A DNA stretch of 64,000 nucleotides, taken from positions 784,492-848,491 of the forward strand of contig NC_048560.1 of NCBI RefSeq assembly GCF_902806685.2, in the 5' to 3' direction. The translations under genes and the position numbers were made by a program. The stretch comes from Maniola hyperantus. Its lineage: Eukaryota; Arthropoda; Insecta; Lepidoptera; Nymphalidae. This document shows positions 20,753-31,247 of this stretch, piece after piece. Every line of letters starts with the position of its first letter. Position 1 is the stretch's first letter. Below the pieces are notes generated by a model that worked only from the letters and a program-made list of their open reading frames with translations, was not told the origin of the DNA and ran no database searches.

Positions 20753-20894
20753 TGTCGCGTACTATAGTTCAATATAACTGACCTGAAAATTCTTTCTTAG
20801 CGGGAGTCTACGTAAAGAAATGAAAGAATCTCCATACGAAATCTCAAGTTTCTTGATATGTCAATCGCCCAGTTTTTATCCCTTCATATGTAAA

Positions 20895-21102
20895 CTAGAT
20901 GATGCCCGCGACTTCGTCCGCGTGGATTTAGGAAAATCTCGTGGGAACTCTTCAATTTTCCGGGATAAAAAGTAGCCTATGTCCTTCCCCAGAATATAAG
21001 CTATCTCTGTACCAAATTTCATCCAAATCGGTTGAACGGTTGGGCCAAGACAGACAGACAGACAGACAGACACACTTTCGCATTTATAATATTAGTATGG
21101 AT
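20895..21102 (-). mobile_element. Hel-1 Helitron, full length
   Basis: CTAGATGATGCCCGCGACTT on the left; (ACAG)n at 21050-21072; GCATTTATAATATTAGTATGGA on the right closes with the 5' TC end. Confidence 0.8.
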
Positions 21103-21130
21103 AATAAATTTTAAAAATATATTTTTTAAA

Positions 21131-21475
21131 CTAGCTGACCCGCCCCGGCTTGGCTCGGGTGGAATTTGGAAAATCGTCGAAGGGGTTGAATTTCCAAAAA
21201 TCCTGGTTTATTTCTTTATTTGTGACCGAAAACCCAAATATCAATTTTCATGGAAATAACTTTAAAAATGATCGACTTTCATACAAACTTCCATCCACTT
21301 AGGGGCGGAATTTCGAAAAATCCTTTCTTAGTGTATACCTACCTACTCTTTACAAAGAACACATGCTCCAAGTTTCATGTCTCTAGGACCAGCGGTTTTT
21401 GCTGTGCGTTGATATATAAGTCAGTCAGTCAGTCAGTCAGTCAGTCAGGACTTTGAATTTTAATATATACAGATT
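21131..21475 (-). mobile_element. Long Helitron variant
   Basis: 3' terminus CTAGCTGACCCGCCCCGGCT on the left, a (GACT)n array at 21420-21448 on the right. It is about 100 bp longer than Hel-2 and shares CGGAATTTCGAAAAATCC and CTTTCTTAG. Confidence 0.65.
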
Positions 21476-21562
21476 ATTGAAGAATAGGTACAAGGCATAA
21501 CAATTAGGTAAAACTTTAGAAGGTACAATTTAGAAATTAAATTCAATTTCGTGTATAGGTAG

Positions 21563-21707
21563 TCTAGGGCGTGCACAGGGTTTGAAGCTAGGGTAGGCAT
21601 TACTTAGGTAGGAACCTGTTTACTGGCAGGTCATAATGAAAAATATGCATTGAGCTTACAACTGGGGTAAGCAGTGCATTTATGTCTCTATGACCTGCAC
21701 GCTACTG
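21563..21707. mobile_element. hAT-like MITE, copy 2
   Basis: GGGCGTGCACAGGGTTTGAAG to GACCTGCACGCTACTG, diverged from the copy at 16711. Its terminal repeats carry mutations, and the target duplication is only partial (TAGGTA). Confidence 0.7.
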
Positions 21708-21839
21708 CTAGGTACCATCGAGTAGGACGGACCGGTCCCCAGGGTACGGTACGGTACGGACGATTTCATTTTATAAGTTTTAAAACGAATTTTCCCATTG
21801 GAAGATAGCAGTACAAGTTATTGCCTGGCTACACTGTAG

Positions 21840-22062
21840 ACTAGCGGGTGGCCCGCCACTTCGTACGCGTTGATTTAGGTTTTTAAAAATCCCGCGGGAA
21901 CTCTTTCATTTTCCAGGATAAAAAGTAGACTATGTCCTCCCCGGGATGCAAGCTAACCCTATACCCAATTTTATCAAAATCGGTTAAACTGTTGGCCCGT
22001 GAAAAGCTAGCAGACAGACAGACAGACACACTTTCGCCTTTTATAATATTAGTGTGGATTTA
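21840..22062 (-). mobile_element. Hel-1 Helitron
   Basis: Left end CTAGCGGGTGGCCCGCCACT is an altered 3' end; GAAAAGCTAGCAGACAGACA and TATAATATTAGTGTGGA mark the 5' side. Confidence 0.72.
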
Positions 22063-22074
22063 CTCCGACTTTGC

Positions 22075-22330
22075 TTTGGTTAGGCATCGCCAAGTTCCGT
22101 ACCCGTGCGTAGTCGAAATTCCACGGATACGTACAAAGCGATTTGCCTCCCATTTCTAATCCGAACCGCTAAGATTTGGAACACCCTTCCAACATCAGTT
22201 TTCCCCTCCAATTATAATATGGGTACCTTCAAGTTGAGAGTGAATAGGCATCTTCTAGGCAAGCGCGCTCCGTTTAGGCTGCATCTTCACTTGCCACCAG
22301 ATCTGATTGCAGCCAAGCGCTAGTCTATAC
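22075..22330 (+). pseudogene. CR1/Jockey-like LINE ORF2 C-terminus
   Basis: The frame encodes KRFASHFLIRTAKIWNTLPT and NMGTFKLRVNRHLLGKRAPF before a stop at 22321-22323. The W-N-x-L-P motif followed by an FK..V..HLL helix is characteristic of the last residues of CR1/Jockey-group reverse transcriptase proteins. Catalytic domains are missing because the copy is 5'-truncated. The tail CCAAGCGCTAGTCTATA follows the stop. Other copies are at 23465 (reverse), 25266, 34138 and 53410. Confidence 0.75.
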
Positions 22331-22453
22331 ATTTAAAAACAAATGATTTTCAGTCTAGGCTCTAAATTTTATTCATCAGCGTTACTCTCAAGATTAACTG
22401 TGAAACGTGTAATTTGCATCCACCTTGCGTCGTTAATTAAATAACTGGGTGTA

Positions 22454-22480
22454 CCCCCCCCCCCCCCCCCCCCCCCCCCC
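22454..22480 (+). repeat. Poly-C tract, 27 nt
   Basis: An uninterrupted run of 27 C. The length is probably polymorphic or affected by sequencing error. Confidence 0.9.
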
Positions 22481-22724
22481 GCCGTGCAGTAACATCTGTG
22501 CTCGAGTCTGAATCGCTGAGCATGAATTTCCTTGAAATAACGCAACTTGCACTTGTAGCAATGCTCGCTTGCTTACGTGTCGTCTTAATTAAGATCCACG
22601 AGTTACTTACTCATAGTTACGTTTCGGAGAAATGATTATTATTTAAGTTGTTGGTATTTGTACTGAAATAAATGTTTTAATTTTTTTTATAATCATCATT
22701 TTTTTAAATAGAATATCAGGCAAG

Positions 22725-22866
22725 GTGACTAATATTCCCCTTTCCCCTCCAATTAAGCGTACAACTTGTGCTAGGAGTAGGTACGGCAATAGTGCAACGG
22801 TTGGAATTTTAACCGGCGACCTTTCGGTTTTCAGTCCGCTCCTCTAACCGTTGAGCTATCGAGGCT
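22725..22866 (-). mobile_element. SINE-C
   Basis: The minus-strand head GAGCCTCGATAGCTCAACGG resembles a tRNA A box (TAGCTCAACGG). It is followed by GGACTGAAAACCGAAAGGTC and a degraded B box (GGTTAAAATTCC). A sister copy at 30745 has GGTTCAAACCC. Confidence 0.7.
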
Positions 22867-22869
22867 CTA

Positions 22870-23460
22870 GCTCACACTACTAGGACTACACTAATTTCAA
22901 ATCTCAGTGGACAGGTTGCCTTAAGGGGACTCAGTTCAGTGCTTTCTTCATACAAACGTAGGAGGGAAATTACAACAATATTCGATATTGTACGCACAAA
23001 ACTAAGAATTATATCGATTTATCTCGTCATTATCTAGGTTTATTGATATATAAAACATTGAAAAAAATATTGATTTAAAAGTTACGCGGCTCAAAAGATT
23101 CCTATTTTAACAGTAAATTTATATTAACAACTTTGGGCGTAAATAAATAAGATTCGAGATATGAAAATTCTAAAACAATTTATCATTAGACGTAGTTTAT
23201 TTATTCATTAGTTGAAATAACTTTACTTTGCAAACATAAATTCAGCAGTTTTTTCTCAAAAATACTTTTCCTAAACCCTTTTCGCGCGCTTGATTTCAGT
23301 GAAAATCATCGTGCCTCTCAACTTTCCCATACAATGTCAAGTGAAAAGCAAACACGTTACCCACGTGCACTGCCAAGTTCGGTCGAGCGTCCTGCGTCAC
23401 CTTAAGAAAGGATTTTTGGAAATTTCACCTCTAAGGCACCCTACCCTGCCTTAGCTTGCA
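22870..23460. other. Unique AT-rich DNA
   Basis: Nothing coding was recognised. It ends with GAAAGGATTTTTGGAAATTTC, a Hel-2 scrap at 23405-23435. Confidence 0.4.
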
Positions 23461-23464
23461 CCTT

Positions 23465-23715
23465 TTTTTTATTCATTATAGGCGCACGCTTGACCACGAT
23501 TGCAGCTGATGGGAAGTGATGATGTGGCATAAGATGGGACGTTTGCCTAGAAGGAGCCTCTTTTGTTTTAAAGATATCCGGATTATAATTGGCAGGAAAC
23601 ACTGATCTAGGAAGAGTATTCCAGACCCCAGCCATGCGTGTAAGGAATGATGACGCAAAGCGTTTCGTACGCGAAGATGGGATGTTGACGACATACGTGT
23701 ACCTACCTTGCTTAG
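23465..23715 (-). pseudogene. CR1/Jockey-like LINE ORF2 C-terminus, reverse
   Basis: The minus strand encodes GVWNTLPRSVFPANYNPDIF and ends with the VVKRAPI segment, then a tail equal to the one at 3930-4075. A frameshift near NPDIFKTK breaks the helix seen in the 22075 copy. Confidence 0.7.
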
Positions 23716-24124
23716 AGGTGAATGAAAGTGTAATGTAAAATAGCCATGACCTTATAGAAACTAGGAGTAATTCTGTTCTGTCGGTTCAGTATTTAAATAT
23801 TAAATGCAAATTGAATCTACGGTACGTAAGGTGAAATTACTCTGAATTATTGAGGGCAGGCAACGATTACAAAAAGGAAGGTTACTGGCTACGTAAATGC
23901 GCAGAGTTCTAAATGAATATTGTATGCAAAGGGAACGGACTTGGTAAAGCAAAGTATATTTTCCTAGTGCGTAAAGAATTACTTCTCACTTTTCGTGTCA
24001 AATTTCATCTCAAAGGTACGATTTTAGCCCTTATTTCAAACTCAAATTATTTATTGAGAATTGGTAAAATTTTACGCTTCCTGATTGTAAATTTTTATTT
24101 GTAAGATGATATGATATAGTGGTG

Positions 24125-24240
24125 ATAATTAATACGTACTTAAAACTAAAGCTACGAGGGTTCCAAACGCGCCCAGATCTGAGAAGAGCCCATAACAAAC
24201 TCAGTCGGGTATTCTTTTTATTATCACCACTTTACAAAAT
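24125..24240 (-). mobile_element. LINE 3' end, reverse
   Basis: Reverse complement of the 18455 family: GTGGTGATAATTAATACGTA, GCTACGAGGGTTCCAAACGC and CTGAGAAGAGCCCATAACAA. Confidence 0.55.
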
Positions 24241-24639
24241 CACTGAGAACTAACACAAAGCTGTTAAGCAACTCATTCCCAAGCTTTCTTATCATTCAAA
24301 TAATCCTTTACATTGTAATAGGATTTTTCAATAAGTTTACATTTTATGAAAACTTTGAACTTGTTGAGAGACATCTCCAATATGTCTTCTGTGCGCCCCG
24401 CGAGAAAATTTTGTCTACGCATTATCTCGTGTTTTTTCATACAAATAAGACGAGTAAATGCGTAGACAAAATTTTCCCGCGGTGCGCATGTTAGGCGTGC
24501 TGGAAGCTTATTATAAAAATGTATAGAATTTTAAAGGTGAACCGTACTTTTCACTTCAGGTTAATAGAGTTAAAATGGCGCGTGAGAAGTCATTTTGTAC
24601 GGACTATACATGGATGTTTTATAGAGTTCTGTATAAAGT

Positions 24640-24983
24640 TGATTTGGAATAGAGATAGCTATCTCTATCAGGATGCAAGGGACATTGACATAGGCTACTT
24701 TTGGTCTCGGAAAATCAAAGATTCTACGGGATTTGTAAAACCCTAAATCCAAATTCCTAAAAGGCTGGCAACGCATCGGCGGTTCCTCTAGTGCTGCAAA
24801 TGTTCATGGACGGCGGTAATCACTTAACATCAGGTGACCCGCATGCTCGTTTGCTCGCTATCTCTATTTAAAAAAAAATGTAGAGATGGACATAGACTAC
24901 TTTTTATATCGGAAAATGAGTTCCCAAGGAATTTCAAAAACCTAAATCCTAAGTTCGTAGTATAAGTCGTAGGCATCATCTAG
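24640..24983 (+). mobile_element. Two broken Hel-1 3' halves
   Basis: CATAGGCTACTTTTGGTCTC (24692) and CATAGACTACTTTTTATATC (24890) begin two partial copies; the second ends GTCGTAGGCATCATCTAG then T at 24983. Confidence 0.5.
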
Positions 24984-25265
24984 TGACAAAATAATTGTAA
25001 GCAATCCCAGAAGCCTTGTATTCAACTTAGGTATACTTCCATTTTCCTACGTTTTTCAGTCGTCAATAATTCAACGTAATTTCGCTTACCGTAGTCGTCT
25101 TGTAGGTGGGTAGCGTAGATTCAATTTGCTAGCAAAATTTAGGACGGGACGAAATTAAATGATAAAAGTTATCACATACTAGCGCTGTTCTGGGATATTA
25201 GAATGATGATTTGATGGGAGTGAGGTGGTGATTGTTAGACTTCCTTAAATTATTTCGTGCAAACC

Positions 25266-25385
25266 TTCCAACATCAGTTTTCCCCTTCAATTATAATATG
25301 AGTATCTTCTAGGCAGCGCGCTCCATCTTAGGCTGTGTCATCAATTGCCACCAGGCCTGATTGCAGCCAAGCGCTAGTTCATAAA
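25266..25385 (+). mobile_element. CR1-like LINE tail
   Basis: CCTTCCAACATCAGTTTTCC encodes the end of WNTLPTSVF; the tail is CCTGATTGCAGCCAAGCGCT. The middle has a deletion. Confidence 0.6.
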
Positions 25386-25675
25386 TTAAAAAAATTATTT
25401 GCAGAAAAAAATCAGAGTGGTACCTCGGAACCACCATCAGAGTGAACTAGAGTGAGGAAATTTTTGGTTTGAATCCTAAATCGTGATCTATCAAATATTA
25501 GGCATGACGTGAAATCAAGGATACCTAGTCATTTCATAGCCTACCTAGCGACAAATATAGGTAACAATTGACGCCTGCCAGTGCAGGTGAAGGCTCGACG
25601 TTTCGTTACAAGTTTCCTAACTTTCATGGACTGTGCTACCTTCGTTTCATTTTTTGTCATAATCGGTCTTCATCC

Positions 25676-25711
25676 GTCAAAACCACGGAACAGAAAGAAC
25701 AGTGGAAGTGC
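25676..25711 (+). repeat. P-like element left target duplication and TIR
   Basis: GTCAAAAC (25676-25683) then the 28-bp terminal repeat (25684-25711). Its only mismatch to the right terminal repeat is at 25697 (G against A). Confidence 0.85.
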
Positions 25712-26286
25712 AATTCACCAAAATTACTATAGGAACCGCTGTCGCCAAACTCATACAAATATACCGATAGTCATATATTGCACTACAAAGAAACAAATCA
25801 TTTGATTTGTCGTTTAAGTTTAGTCAAAACTAGCCTACGTCACAGATTTGGAAACAAACCCTGACGTTCTAGAAATAAGATTTATTTTGCTTTAGCGGAA
25901 GAACGTATTTACGAGCTATAGTCACACTCACGTCACACTAGATTCAATTGTCCAATTAATTCCGCTACTTGACCATAGATGGCGGTATTCTAAGTGGTAG
26001 CAATTATAAACTTAATTACGTTAAACATATGGTTGACATTTGCGTGATCGGTCGGTTTTTTTCCTCCTCAGCTAAGGCCGCACCACGTAGCTCAATGAAT
26101 TACCTATCGATATCGATAGATACTCGTTATTTTGTTCATTCGCAAAAATAAAATTAAAAAGGTAATTATAAAATTGAATAAAAGTGCTGGTATGTATGCA
26201 TGCCTTTTACAAGTATGCACAATAAATACTGCAACGTATGAAAATAGTTAAATTTTATTTATTGCCCTTGAAATATAACATATTTG

Positions 26287-26467
26287 TTAAGAAACTGGCG
26301 TTTCGAAAGTCTTATTTTTAATTTTAATAAACGGTGTATGCGAACATTTATGTATATATTTTTCGACTATTGCCTTCATCAAATCGGTAACGTGATTAGA
26401 CGCAGGAATCTCCGAATCACTTTGTCTTTTTGAAGAACCTGGAGTGACCACATTTATCATTTTGTGG
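26287..26467 (-). pseudogene. Putative exon 3 of the THAP transposon gene
   Basis: GGTTTCAG at 26468-26475 is a good acceptor. An open frame from the ATG at 26460-26458 encodes 57 residues (MINVVTPGSSKRQSDSEIPA ... FIKIKNKTFETPVS) and stops at 26289-26287. That frame is not the phase expected from exon 2 (phase 0), so either another frameshift or an alternative junction is involved. No known domain was recognised. Confidence 0.45.
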
Positions 26468-26497
26468 CTGAAACCAAAATTAAATTTTGAGAATAAA

Positions 26498-26718
26498 TCC
26501 GTACTAATATTATAAATGCGAAAGTGTGTCTGTCTGTCTGTCTGTCTGCTAGCTTTTCACGGCTCAACCGTTCAACCGTTTTTGATGAAATTTGGTACAG
26601 CGATAGCTTGCATCCCGGGAAAGGACATAGGCTACTTTTTATCCCGGAAAGTTGAAAAGTTCCCACAGGATTTTTAAAAACCTAAATCCACGCGGACGAA
26701 GTCGCGGGCATCATCTAG
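26498..26718 (+). mobile_element. Hel-1 nested in the P-like element
   Basis: Starts TCCGTACTAATATTATAAAT, ends GGGCATCATCTAG then T. It lies in the intron between THAP exons 2 and 3 and is therefore younger than the P-like insertion. Confidence 0.8.
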
Positions 26719-26895
26719 TACCTATATAAAAATGAATAGGAGAAAAATTAATTAGTGTGTTTATGAATTAAATTTGATATTTAGTCAGTCAATCTTCATA
26801 CAAAAATATAACTAAGAGGTGGTGTTGTTTTGTATTATAATATCAAGTATTTTCAATACTTACTGAAAGTAATAAAATAAAACAAGGTTACTTAC

Positions 26896-27092
26896 TTGAT
26901 TAAAAAACTTAACGATTTTCATTGATGGAAGCGCAGTAGGTTTCGTATATCTATATCCTTTATTTGATATTATAAAATCGACTTCTAAAAAAATGTTCAG
27001 AGCATAATATCATGCTTGATTTGGTTGGCATCCAATTAACTCTACCCGTTGCATCTATCCATTTCTCTTTGATGCTTGCATCTTTGGGAAAC
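26896..27092 (-). pseudogene. THAP exon 2 (rest of zinc finger)
   Basis: The acceptor TATTTTTAG is followed by codons for FPKDASIKEKWIDATGRV, then NWMPTKSSMILCSEHF. The CSEH pair supplies the last Cys and His ligands, 47 residues after the second cysteine, which fits THAP spacing (35-53). The invariant FP, W and P residues are present. After CSEHF the T run carries one extra T; reading one base on gives DFIISNKGYRYTKPTALPSM, matching the AVPTIF-like box that closes THAP domains. The exon ends at CAA then GTAAGTAA. Confidence 0.75.
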
Positions 27093-27417
27093 CTAAAAAT
27101 ATTTTAAATGAAGGTTAGAGGAACTACTGATGTCTATTTAGTGATCAATGCAACGTCTCACTCATTAATAAATTATAATTATTGCGTTACTATTTATTTA
27201 TATCCTTGTATCGATATCAATCGATAAATTCAATATTCGACTTGGCCACATCACTACTTGAGTAGCGAACACGGAGCGAAGTACTTTCAGAATAGAATCA
27301 ATCCAAAATAAACTTTATCGTAATTGTTTAAGGTTGATTTTGACTAACCGTTCTATTAAATATTAGTAAATTGAAATAAATTAAGATTTTATAGAAAACA
27401 ATGAAAATCGTACTTAC

Positions 27418-27495
27418 CGATGATACGAAACACCTCCATTTTTAAGATTTTTTCTCCTACTATCATTTTTACACTCCAAAACGGAACAGTAACAT
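27418..27495 (-). pseudogene. THAP exon 1 (zinc-finger N-terminus)
   Basis: Reading leftward, the frame gives YCSVLECKND then SRR...GGVSYHR and stops at a consensus donor (CATCG then GTAAGT, 27417-27412). The two cysteines, C-x4-C, are the first zinc ligands of the C2CH THAP finger. The frame has a TAG two codons before the first cysteine; the nearby ATG (27495-27493) is one base out of frame, so a 1-nt insertion probably destroyed the start. Confidence 0.7.
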
Positions 27496-27611
27496 TGCTA
27501 GGGCAATATGAATTTGTCGCGAGACTACCAACTCCACGCGATGTTAGAACGCGACTGGGATCAGTTTTACGTAACTACGCTTAATTGTGGCACGCGTGCC
27601 ACGCCTACTTA

Positions 27612-27647
27612 GCACTTCCACTGTTTTTTCTGTTCCGTGGTCAAAAC
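27612..27647 (-). repeat. P-like element right TIR and target duplication
   Basis: The terminal repeat 27612-27639 reads inward in reverse from CACGGAACAG, followed on the plus strand by GTCAAAAC (27640-27647). Confidence 0.85.
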
Positions 27648-27998
27648 GTCCGTGAAGAAGCATCCCTTAAAAAAATTTAGAAACCATTAAACAGAAATAA
27701 TTGGAGAGACTTAGCAAATCTTTCCTCCGAAAGAAGAAAACCTTAATTTATTTTACGAAAATATCATTAGTCACAAAAATTTAATGGCGAGCTCTTAATT
27801 CTAATATCTAACGTTACGCATTATTAATGTTTATTAATAAAACATATTTTCTGGCAGATTTGCGGAATTCGTAGTAAATTATAACGACAAGGTTTGTTAT
27901 AAATATAATTTGTGGAAACGAATCAATTTGGCACCGACACTGTTTTGCCCTGCGGTGTTCTTCTCTCGTGGGATATCGGGAGTGTCAGCAAAAAAATC

Positions 27999-28219
27999 AG
28001 TACTCTTATTATAAATGCGAAAGTGTGTTTGTTTGTTGGTTTGTCCTTCAATCACGTCGCAATGGTGCAACGGATTGACGTGATTTTTTGCATGGGTATA
28101 GATAAAGACCTGGAGAGTGACATAGGCTACTTTTTATCCCGGAAAACCAAAGAGTTCCCACGGGATTTTTAAAAATCTAATTCCACGCCGATGAAGTCGC
28201 GGGCTGCCGCTGCGCTAGT
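27999..28219 (+). mobile_element. Hel-1 Helitron
   Basis: ACTCTTATTATAAATGCGAA at the 5' side; altered 3' end GCGGGCTGCCGCTGCGCTAG then T. Confidence 0.7.
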
Positions 28220-28254
28220 ATTGAATATTTTTATTAATAAATAAATAGTTACTT

Positions 28255-28700
28255 TTCAAGGTTCCGTACCCGAAGGGTGACAATGACTATTACTAATACT
28301 CCGTCCCTCCGTCTGTTTGTCAGCGGGCTGTATCTCGTGAACAGTAATAGGTAGGTAGAGTGTAGAAGTTTTCACAGAATGTGTAAAACTGAATGCATAA
28401 AAATAGATAAAAACCTGTTTTAGAATGTACAGGTAAGCCCTTTCATATGATACCCCACTTGGTATAGTTATCGTACTTTGAAAACTGAAAACACTAATTA
28501 TTTGTTCATGAACACAATTTAATTTTTTTGTGATGTTACCACAAATTCACGGTTTTCAGATTTATTGCTTCACTTGTGCTTTAAAACCTACCTACCTATC
28601 TATAGGTTTTCTTGGCAGACACGACAGACGGACAGACAGACGACAACGAAGTGATCCTATATAAGGGTTGCTTTTTATTTTGAGGTAAGGAACCCTAAAA
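28255..28700. repeat. Rep-L interspersed repeat
   Basis: AAGGTTCCGTACCCGAAGGG, CATATGATACCCCACTTGGT and GAGGTAAGGAACCCTAAAAA are shared with the copies at 49210 and 54545. Confidence 0.6.
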
Positions 28701-28951
28701 AGTTAAAAATTTATGAAATTATATTTTCATTCTTTTTCTTTTTGCTAACGCTACCTACTGCTGTAGCTTTCCGGCACGCACTTTCTTTGATCTCTCAGTC
28801 TGAAGGAATGTTTCCTTAATTTTTTTGGATTTTTTGTTGTTAGTCTTTATGTAGCTAGGTTTTGTGCTGTTTTGTTTATATTGATTCCAATGTCGCAAGG
28901 AAATTTCTTTCAAAATAGCACTCTGGTAAATCATGTTTTAATTATTTATTA

Positions 28952-29146
28952 CTAGCTGATGCCCGCGAGTTCGTCCGCGTGGATTTAGATTTTTTTTTAA
29001 TCCCGTGGGAACTCTTTGATTTTTCGGGATATAAAGTAGCCTATGGTACCCATGCAAAAAATCACGTCAATGCATTGCACCGTTGCGACGTGATTGAAGG
29101 ACAAACCAACAAACAAACACTTTCGCATTTATAATAAGGGTACTGA
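28952..29146 (-). mobile_element. Hel-1 Helitron
   Basis: CTAGCTGATGCCCGCGAGTT to TTTCGCATTTATAATAAGGG; directly followed by another Hel-1 3' scrap (29153-29177). Confidence 0.72.
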
Positions 29147-29177
29147 TTAACCAGATGATGCCCGCGACTTCGTTCAC

Positions 29178-29239
29178 GTGATCGAACCCCTGACCTGCGA
29201 TTAGGAGGCGGACGTCTTAACCACTAGGCTATCACAGCT
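29178..29239 (-). mobile_element. SINE-B tRNA head only
   Basis: The minus-strand AGCTGTGATAGCCTAGTGGT A box and GGGGTTCGATCAC B box are fused to a Helitron end; the rest of the SINE is missing. Confidence 0.65.
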
Positions 29240-29515
29240 ACTGCCACGTTCATTTCTATACTGTAATAGATAGTTGAACTGTTTCAACTGAGTGCCCAAA
29301 CTTTATGGAGTAGGTACAGCAAATGTCCAAACTATAGCGATGCTCGGTGCATTCTAAACTGCAAAGTTCGGGGCGCGTTGCCGCCATCTTGGATAACATG
29401 GTAAGTGGTAACACAATGACAGTAACTTGATAACTTCCCTGGGCATTAACTTACACTCGAGGATTTAATTCATAATCAAGATATTCCTAGTGGTTAGGAC
29501 GTCTAAAAAAACGGA

Positions 29516-29982
29516 CGGTTAAAAAAAAAACCGCGAGTGAGTCCCACATACCCGCCCTTGTGCGGGATGCCTCATAGCATTTTTACCAGCGGGGAAAAAA
29601 AGCGGCATGGCATTGCGTTGGTAAACTGAGTAATTTCGTATATGTATGTCTTTTATAATATATGTAGGTATGTAGTTATATATATATATGTATATGTATT
29701 TCTATTATGGATTGTATATATATTGATATTTATAATAGTTATGTATATGTATGATAGTTATGTATGTATTACTGAAATAGTTAATTGTATTATATAATAT
29801 TATACTACTTCATTTTTCTGTATTGCGTGTAAGTACTATCCTACACACCTAGTTTCTCCTTTCACCAAAGGTTGCCTGGTAGAGATTGCTGTGAGCAATA
29901 AGGCCGCCTTTGTATACAATTATTTTTTAGTTTTAGTTTTTTGTAATAGTTATGTAATATTTTTTGTGTGCAATAAAGTATT

Positions 29983-30014
<32 letters not shown>

Positions 30015-30016
30015 AT
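29516..30016 (+). mobile_element. LINE 3' regions: R1-type piece, then (TATC)n-tailed LINE
   Basis: 29540-29605 (GAGTCCCACATACCCGCCCT, GCGGGATGCCTCATAGCATT) resembles R1-type 3' UTRs. 29826-30016 is a separate LINE tail: AGGTTGCCTGGTAGAGATTG, AATAAGGCCGCCTTTGTA and GTGCAATAAAGTATTTC, then a (TATC)n tail. 29640-29790 is a (TATG)-rich low-complexity stretch. A reverse copy of the second tail is at 32942. Confidence 0.6.
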
Positions 30017-30287
30017 TTCGTCTGCGTAAGTGATTGATATGTAATATTATCTATACGAATGCTAGCTGGCTGAAAGCCGAATTTTGAATGTCTTAATATC
30101 GGTAAACACGAATCCTAAGATGTTATGTTCTCTGTCTACTTTCTCAAATAAACGAAAAATACGTAATCTGAACATTAATATGCCAAATATCATTAGAGGT
30201 AATGGATTTCCCTTTCTCTTGTACACAAAGTGAAATGTGTTTGCATATCGGATATATAATACCCAATATATTCTGGGTGATTAGAAA

Positions 30288-30646
30288 TCCATACTAATAA
30301 TATTATAAATGCGAAAGTGTGTCTGTCTGTCTGCTAGCCTTTCACGGTCCATCCGTTCAACCGATTTTGGCGAAATTTGGTACAGATATAGCTTGTATCC
30401 CGGGGAATGCGAAATGGTATGGAATGGTAAATGCGAAAGTGTGTTTGTTTGTTGGATTGTTGGTTTGTTGGTTTGTCCTTCAATCGCGTCGCAACGGTGC
30501 AACAGATTGAAGTGATTTTTTGCATGGGTATAGATTAAGACCTTTAGAGTGACATAAGCTACTTTTTGTCCCAGAAAATCAAAAAGTTCCCACGGGATTT
30601 TTAAAAAATCTAATTCCACGCGGACGAAGTCGCGGGCATCAGCTAG
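30288..30646 (+). mobile_element. Composite Hel-1 with two 5' regions
   Basis: TCCATACTAATAATATTATA at 30288 starts a (GTCT)n type copy. At about 30419 a second 5' region (AATGCGAAAGTGTGTTTGTT) restarts, and a single 3' end GCGGGCATCAGCTAG closes the unit. Confidence 0.65.
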
Positions 30647-30744
30647 TAATATTATAATAGTATAGAAGTATGTATTTTGTTGTATGTTTCCATGTGATCA
30701 GGGTTCACATTCTGTTAGATAACAATTTTTTTTTTTTTTTTTAA

Positions 30745-30905
30745 AGAATATTAGCCATATTAAATTACTAACATTCGCCTTTCCTCTCCAACTAAGCGTC
30801 AAGCTTGTGCTAGGAGTAGGTACGACAATAGTGCAACGGACGGGGTTTGAACCGTCGACCTTTCGGTTTTCAGTCCACTCCTATACCGGTTGAGCTATTG
30901 AGGCT
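30745..30905 (-). mobile_element. SINE-C
   Basis: Minus strand: GAGCCTCAATAGCTCAACCG, GACTGAAAACCGAAAGGTCG, B box GGTTCAAACCC, tail GGAGAGGAAAGGCGAATGTT. Confidence 0.7.
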
Positions 30906-31129
30906 CAAATATCAATGACAGACAGACGTATCGCATGTTTATTTATGTTCGGAGCGGAGTACATTCGCTTTGAGATGAATTCAGACATTCAGATCGTATG
31001 CGTTCACTATCTGTTACTTGAAGCAGGCAACGTCGGCCAAATAAATTACCTACGTTTTATCATGGACTTGAATATACTACGTAATGTTCTGAGATAGAGT
31101 ATTACGGCTGAGGTAGAGTATGCAATCCT

Positions 31130-31247
31130 ACTTAATATTATAAATGTGAGTGTGGATGTTTCGATGTTTGTTACTCAATCACGCAAAAACGGCTGGTCAT
31201 ATTTGGACGAAATTTGGAATGAAGATAGATTTTACCCTGGATTAACA
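31130..31247 (+). mobile_element. Helitron 5' part cut by a SINE
   Basis: TTAATATTATAAATGTGAGT and GGACGAAATTTGGAATGAAG; continuation is interrupted at the SINE-B tail starting 31248. Confidence 0.55.

Larger units (their letters stand above)
25684..27639 (-). mobile_element. P-element-like transposon relic, 1,956 bp
   Basis: Both ends start CACGGAACAGAAA and continue AACAGTGGAAGTGC, giving 28-bp terminal inverted repeats with one mismatch. The flanks are the exact 8-mer GTCAAAAC (25676-25683 and 27640-27647). Eight-bp duplications, CA...TG ends and an N-terminal THAP domain are the traits of P elements. On the minus strand three exon-like segments (27418-27495, 26896-27092, 26287-26467) with good splice signals encode a THAP zinc finger and a short tail. 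The GTPase-like and RNase H-like catalytic parts of P transposase are absent, so the copy is internally deleted; frameshifts show it is dead. A 16-bp palindrome GTGGCACGCGTGCCAC lies just inside the right end. A THAP MITE carrying captured host sequence is a less likely alternative. Confidence 0.78.

Noticed and set aside
22454..22480. Poly-C tract as a functional element
   Set aside because: Simple homopolymer, prone to slippage; no supporting context.
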